64,000 nucleotides of DNA, from contig CAMYLY010000009.1 in the NCBI GenBank assembly GCA_947259405.1, forward strand, positions 56,136-120,135, in the 5' to 3' direction. Every line of letters starts with the position of its first letter. The first letter of the stretch is position 1. Below are positions 62,936-64,000 of the stretch, in pieces. A model generated the notes under the pieces. It was given only the letters and a program-made list of their open reading frames with translations. It was not told where the DNA came from and did no database searches. The DNA comes from an uncultured Gemmatimonadales bacterium. Lineage in GTDB: Bacteria > Gemmatimonadota > Gemmatimonadetes > Gemmatimonadales > GWC2-71-9. A program made the translations under genes and the position numbers.

Positions 62936-63569
62936 ACCGTCCCCGGCCTCCCTGCTTCCGAATGAGCACGATCCCGCGTGTCGGCCCCGGCACCGCACCT
63001 CGCACAAACAAGAGGTTCTCATCCTCGCTCACGCGCTCGACCCGCAAACCGATTTCGGTGGTGCGCGTTGCACCATACTGTCCCGGTAATTTCTTGCCCT
63101 TGATGACGCGCGACGGGTCCGTTCCGGGACCCATGCTGCCGGGCTTGCGATGGCGCGTGTTGCCGTGCGTCGCCGGACCGCCGCTGAACCCGTGGCGTTT
63201 GACGACACCTTGGAACCCTCTGCCCTTCGATATGCCGGTCACCTTCACCTGGTCACCCAGCGTAAAGATGCCCACAGTCACCGTGTCCCCGGGGGCAGGA
63301 CTATCACCTGAGCCGGCGGGCAACTCGAACTCGCGGAGCACGCCAGGAATGGAGTCGAGACCAGCGCGTTTGGCGTGGCCCGCTACCGGCTTCGTGGCAT
63401 GTTTGGCCTTCCGGTCGCCGAACCCGAGTTGCACGCGGCCCCCGTCTGCCGTAGTGATCACCTGGACCACGGGGCACGGGCCCGCTTCGATCACGGTAAC
63501 GGGAATGGCCTCCCCCGCGTCACTGTAGATCTGCGTCATCCCCAGCTTTCGGCCGATTAATCCGTTCAT
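62928..63569 (-). CDS. rplC: 50S ribosomal protein L3
   Basis: This 213-residue L3 starts [20 protein letters not shown]. Diagnostic blocks are [40 protein letters not shown] and the C-terminal [20 protein letters not shown]. The long finger that approaches the peptidyl-transferase centre is conserved. It follows S10 by 2 bases. Confidence 0.97.
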   Translation of the reverse strand: MNGLIGRKLGMTQIYSDAGEAIPVTVIEAGPCPVVQVITTADGGRVQLGFGDRKAKHATKPVAGHAKRAGLDSIPGVLREFELPAGSGDSPAPGDTVTVGIFTLGDQVKVTGISKGRGFQGVVKRHGFSGGPATHGNTRHRKPGSMGPGTDPSRVIKGKKLPGQYGATRTTEIGLRVERVSEDENLLFVRGAVPGPTRGIVLIRKQGGRGRYA

Positions 63570-63571
63570 GA

Positions 63572-63880
63572 CTATTCGACCTTGATCTCGACGTCGACAC
63601 CGGCGGGAAGATCGAGCTTGGTCAACGCATCCACTGTCTGGGAACGCGAATCCAAGATCTCGATCAACCGTTTGTGCGTCTTCATTTCAAATTGCTCGCG
63701 GCTCTTCTTGTCGACGTGAGGACTGCGTAACACGGTCCACCGAGACGTCTTGGTGGGTAACGGAATCGGACCGGACACCTGGGCGCCGGTCTTTTCTACC
63801 GTGCGGACGATGTCCGCCGCCGCCTGGTCGAGCACGACGTAGTCGAACGATTTGAGTCGTATTCTGATCTGTCCAGCCAT
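63572..63880 (-). CDS. rpsJ: 30S ribosomal protein S10
   Basis: This 102-residue S10 (NusE) shows [40 protein letters not shown] and [20 protein letters not shown]. It also acts in transcription antitermination as NusE. It follows tuf by 20 bases, the str-S10 junction seen in many bacteria. Confidence 0.97.
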   Translation of the reverse strand: MAGQIRIRLKSFDYVVLDQAAADIVRTVEKTGAQVSGPIPLPTKTSRWTVLRSPHVDKKSREQFEMKTHKRLIEILDSRSQTVDALTKLDLPAGVDVEIKVE

Positions 63881-63900
63881 GTCGTGCGTACCCCGCGCCG

Positions 63901-64000
63901 TTACTCGATGACCTTGGTGACGACGCCGGCGCCGACGGTGCGGCCGCCCTCGCGAATCGCAAACCGCAACCCCTCTTCCATCGCGATCGGCGTGATCAGC
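63901..64000 (-). CDS. tuf: Elongation factor Tu, C-terminal fragment
   Basis: The last 32 codons are inside the window and read [20 protein letters not shown], then VTKVIE and a TAA at 63903-63901, the near-invariant end of EF-Tu domain 3. The gene continues beyond 64000. Its position directly before rpsJ is the classical fus-tuf-S10 arrangement. Confidence 0.96.
   Translation of the reverse strand, partial: LITPIAMEEGLRFAIREGGRTVGAGVVTKVIE

Noticed and set aside
63687..63962. Minus-strand open frame overlapping rpsJ and tuf
   Set aside because: It is a frame-shifted shadow across the end of tuf and start of rpsJ, both of which are unambiguous in their own frames.

Overview
The window is 64 kb of GC-rich bacterial chromosome with no rRNA, tRNA, CRISPR array, prophage or insertion sequence. 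Genes are very tightly packed: most neighbours on a strand overlap by 4 bases (ATGA, GTGA or TTGA) and no gene-free stretch exceeds about 205 bases. Several features point to a Gram-negative, deep-branching, high-GC lineage: an outer-membrane-barrel surface protein, muramic-acid recycling (murQ-anmK), a PilT motor, a B12-dependent class II ribonucleotide reductase, a pyruvoyl-type arginine decarboxylase, eukaryotic-like Ser/Thr kinases and a dimeric glycyl-tRNA synthetase. A Gemmatimonadota-like organism fits best, but that is inference and should be tested by phylogeny of the ribosomal proteins.

Layout. 1-2.2 kb (minus strand): SRP RNA, dnaX, ybaB, recR. 2.2-7.5 kb (minus): a likely five-gene transcript YtxH protein, YihY protein, threonine aldolase, trkA, trkH, ending in a 57-bp palindromic element. 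7.5-12.2 kb (minus): zinc-ribbon protein, ispG, sirtuin, pyruvate kinase, metallo-beta-lactamase-fold hydrolase. 12.2-14.9 kb: nrdJ with its own terminator. 14.9-20.2 kb (minus): a gamma-carbonic anhydrase coupled to a zinc-ribbon/PEGA Ser/Thr kinase, preceded by a large secreted peptidase/propeller/barrel protein. 20.4-25.6 kb (plus): a four-gene signalling module of a double-FHA protein, Ser/Thr kinase, PP2C phosphatase and FHA-linked trypsin-like protease. 25.6-28.8 kb: anmK and murQ (minus), and class I aldolase (plus).

28.8-42.4 kb (minus): a long co-directional run. It comprises glycerate kinase, glyS, an M3-like peptidase, an SNF transporter, three small uncharacterised proteins (one with a striking ubiquitin-like C-terminal half), an HDAC-family deacetylase, a methyltransferase, priA, a chain of very small ORFs, arginine decarboxylase, agmatinase and ccdA. 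42.5-44.9 kb (plus): a Wzc-like tyrosine autokinase. 44.9-51.1 kb (minus): purA, a DapA-family lyase, pilT, a 2-hydroxyacid dehydrogenase, mgtC and trpS. 51.1-51.9 kb (plus): inositol monophosphatase. 51.9-64 kb (minus): the S10-spc ribosomal operon from the end of tuf through secY, adk and map.

Functional themes. Replication and repair are represented by dnaX/recR, priA and nrdJ; putrescine synthesis from arginine by the pyruvoyl decarboxylase plus agmatinase; protein deacylation by the sirtuin and the HDAC-like enzyme; and phosphosignalling by two Ser/Thr kinases, PP2C, three FHA domains and a BY-kinase. The observations most worth following up are the kinase/phosphatase/FHA/protease module, the ubiquitin-like small protein, ribosomal protein L30 with a histone-H1-like tail, the chain of small ORFs beside the arginine decarboxylase, and the palindromic element after trkH.
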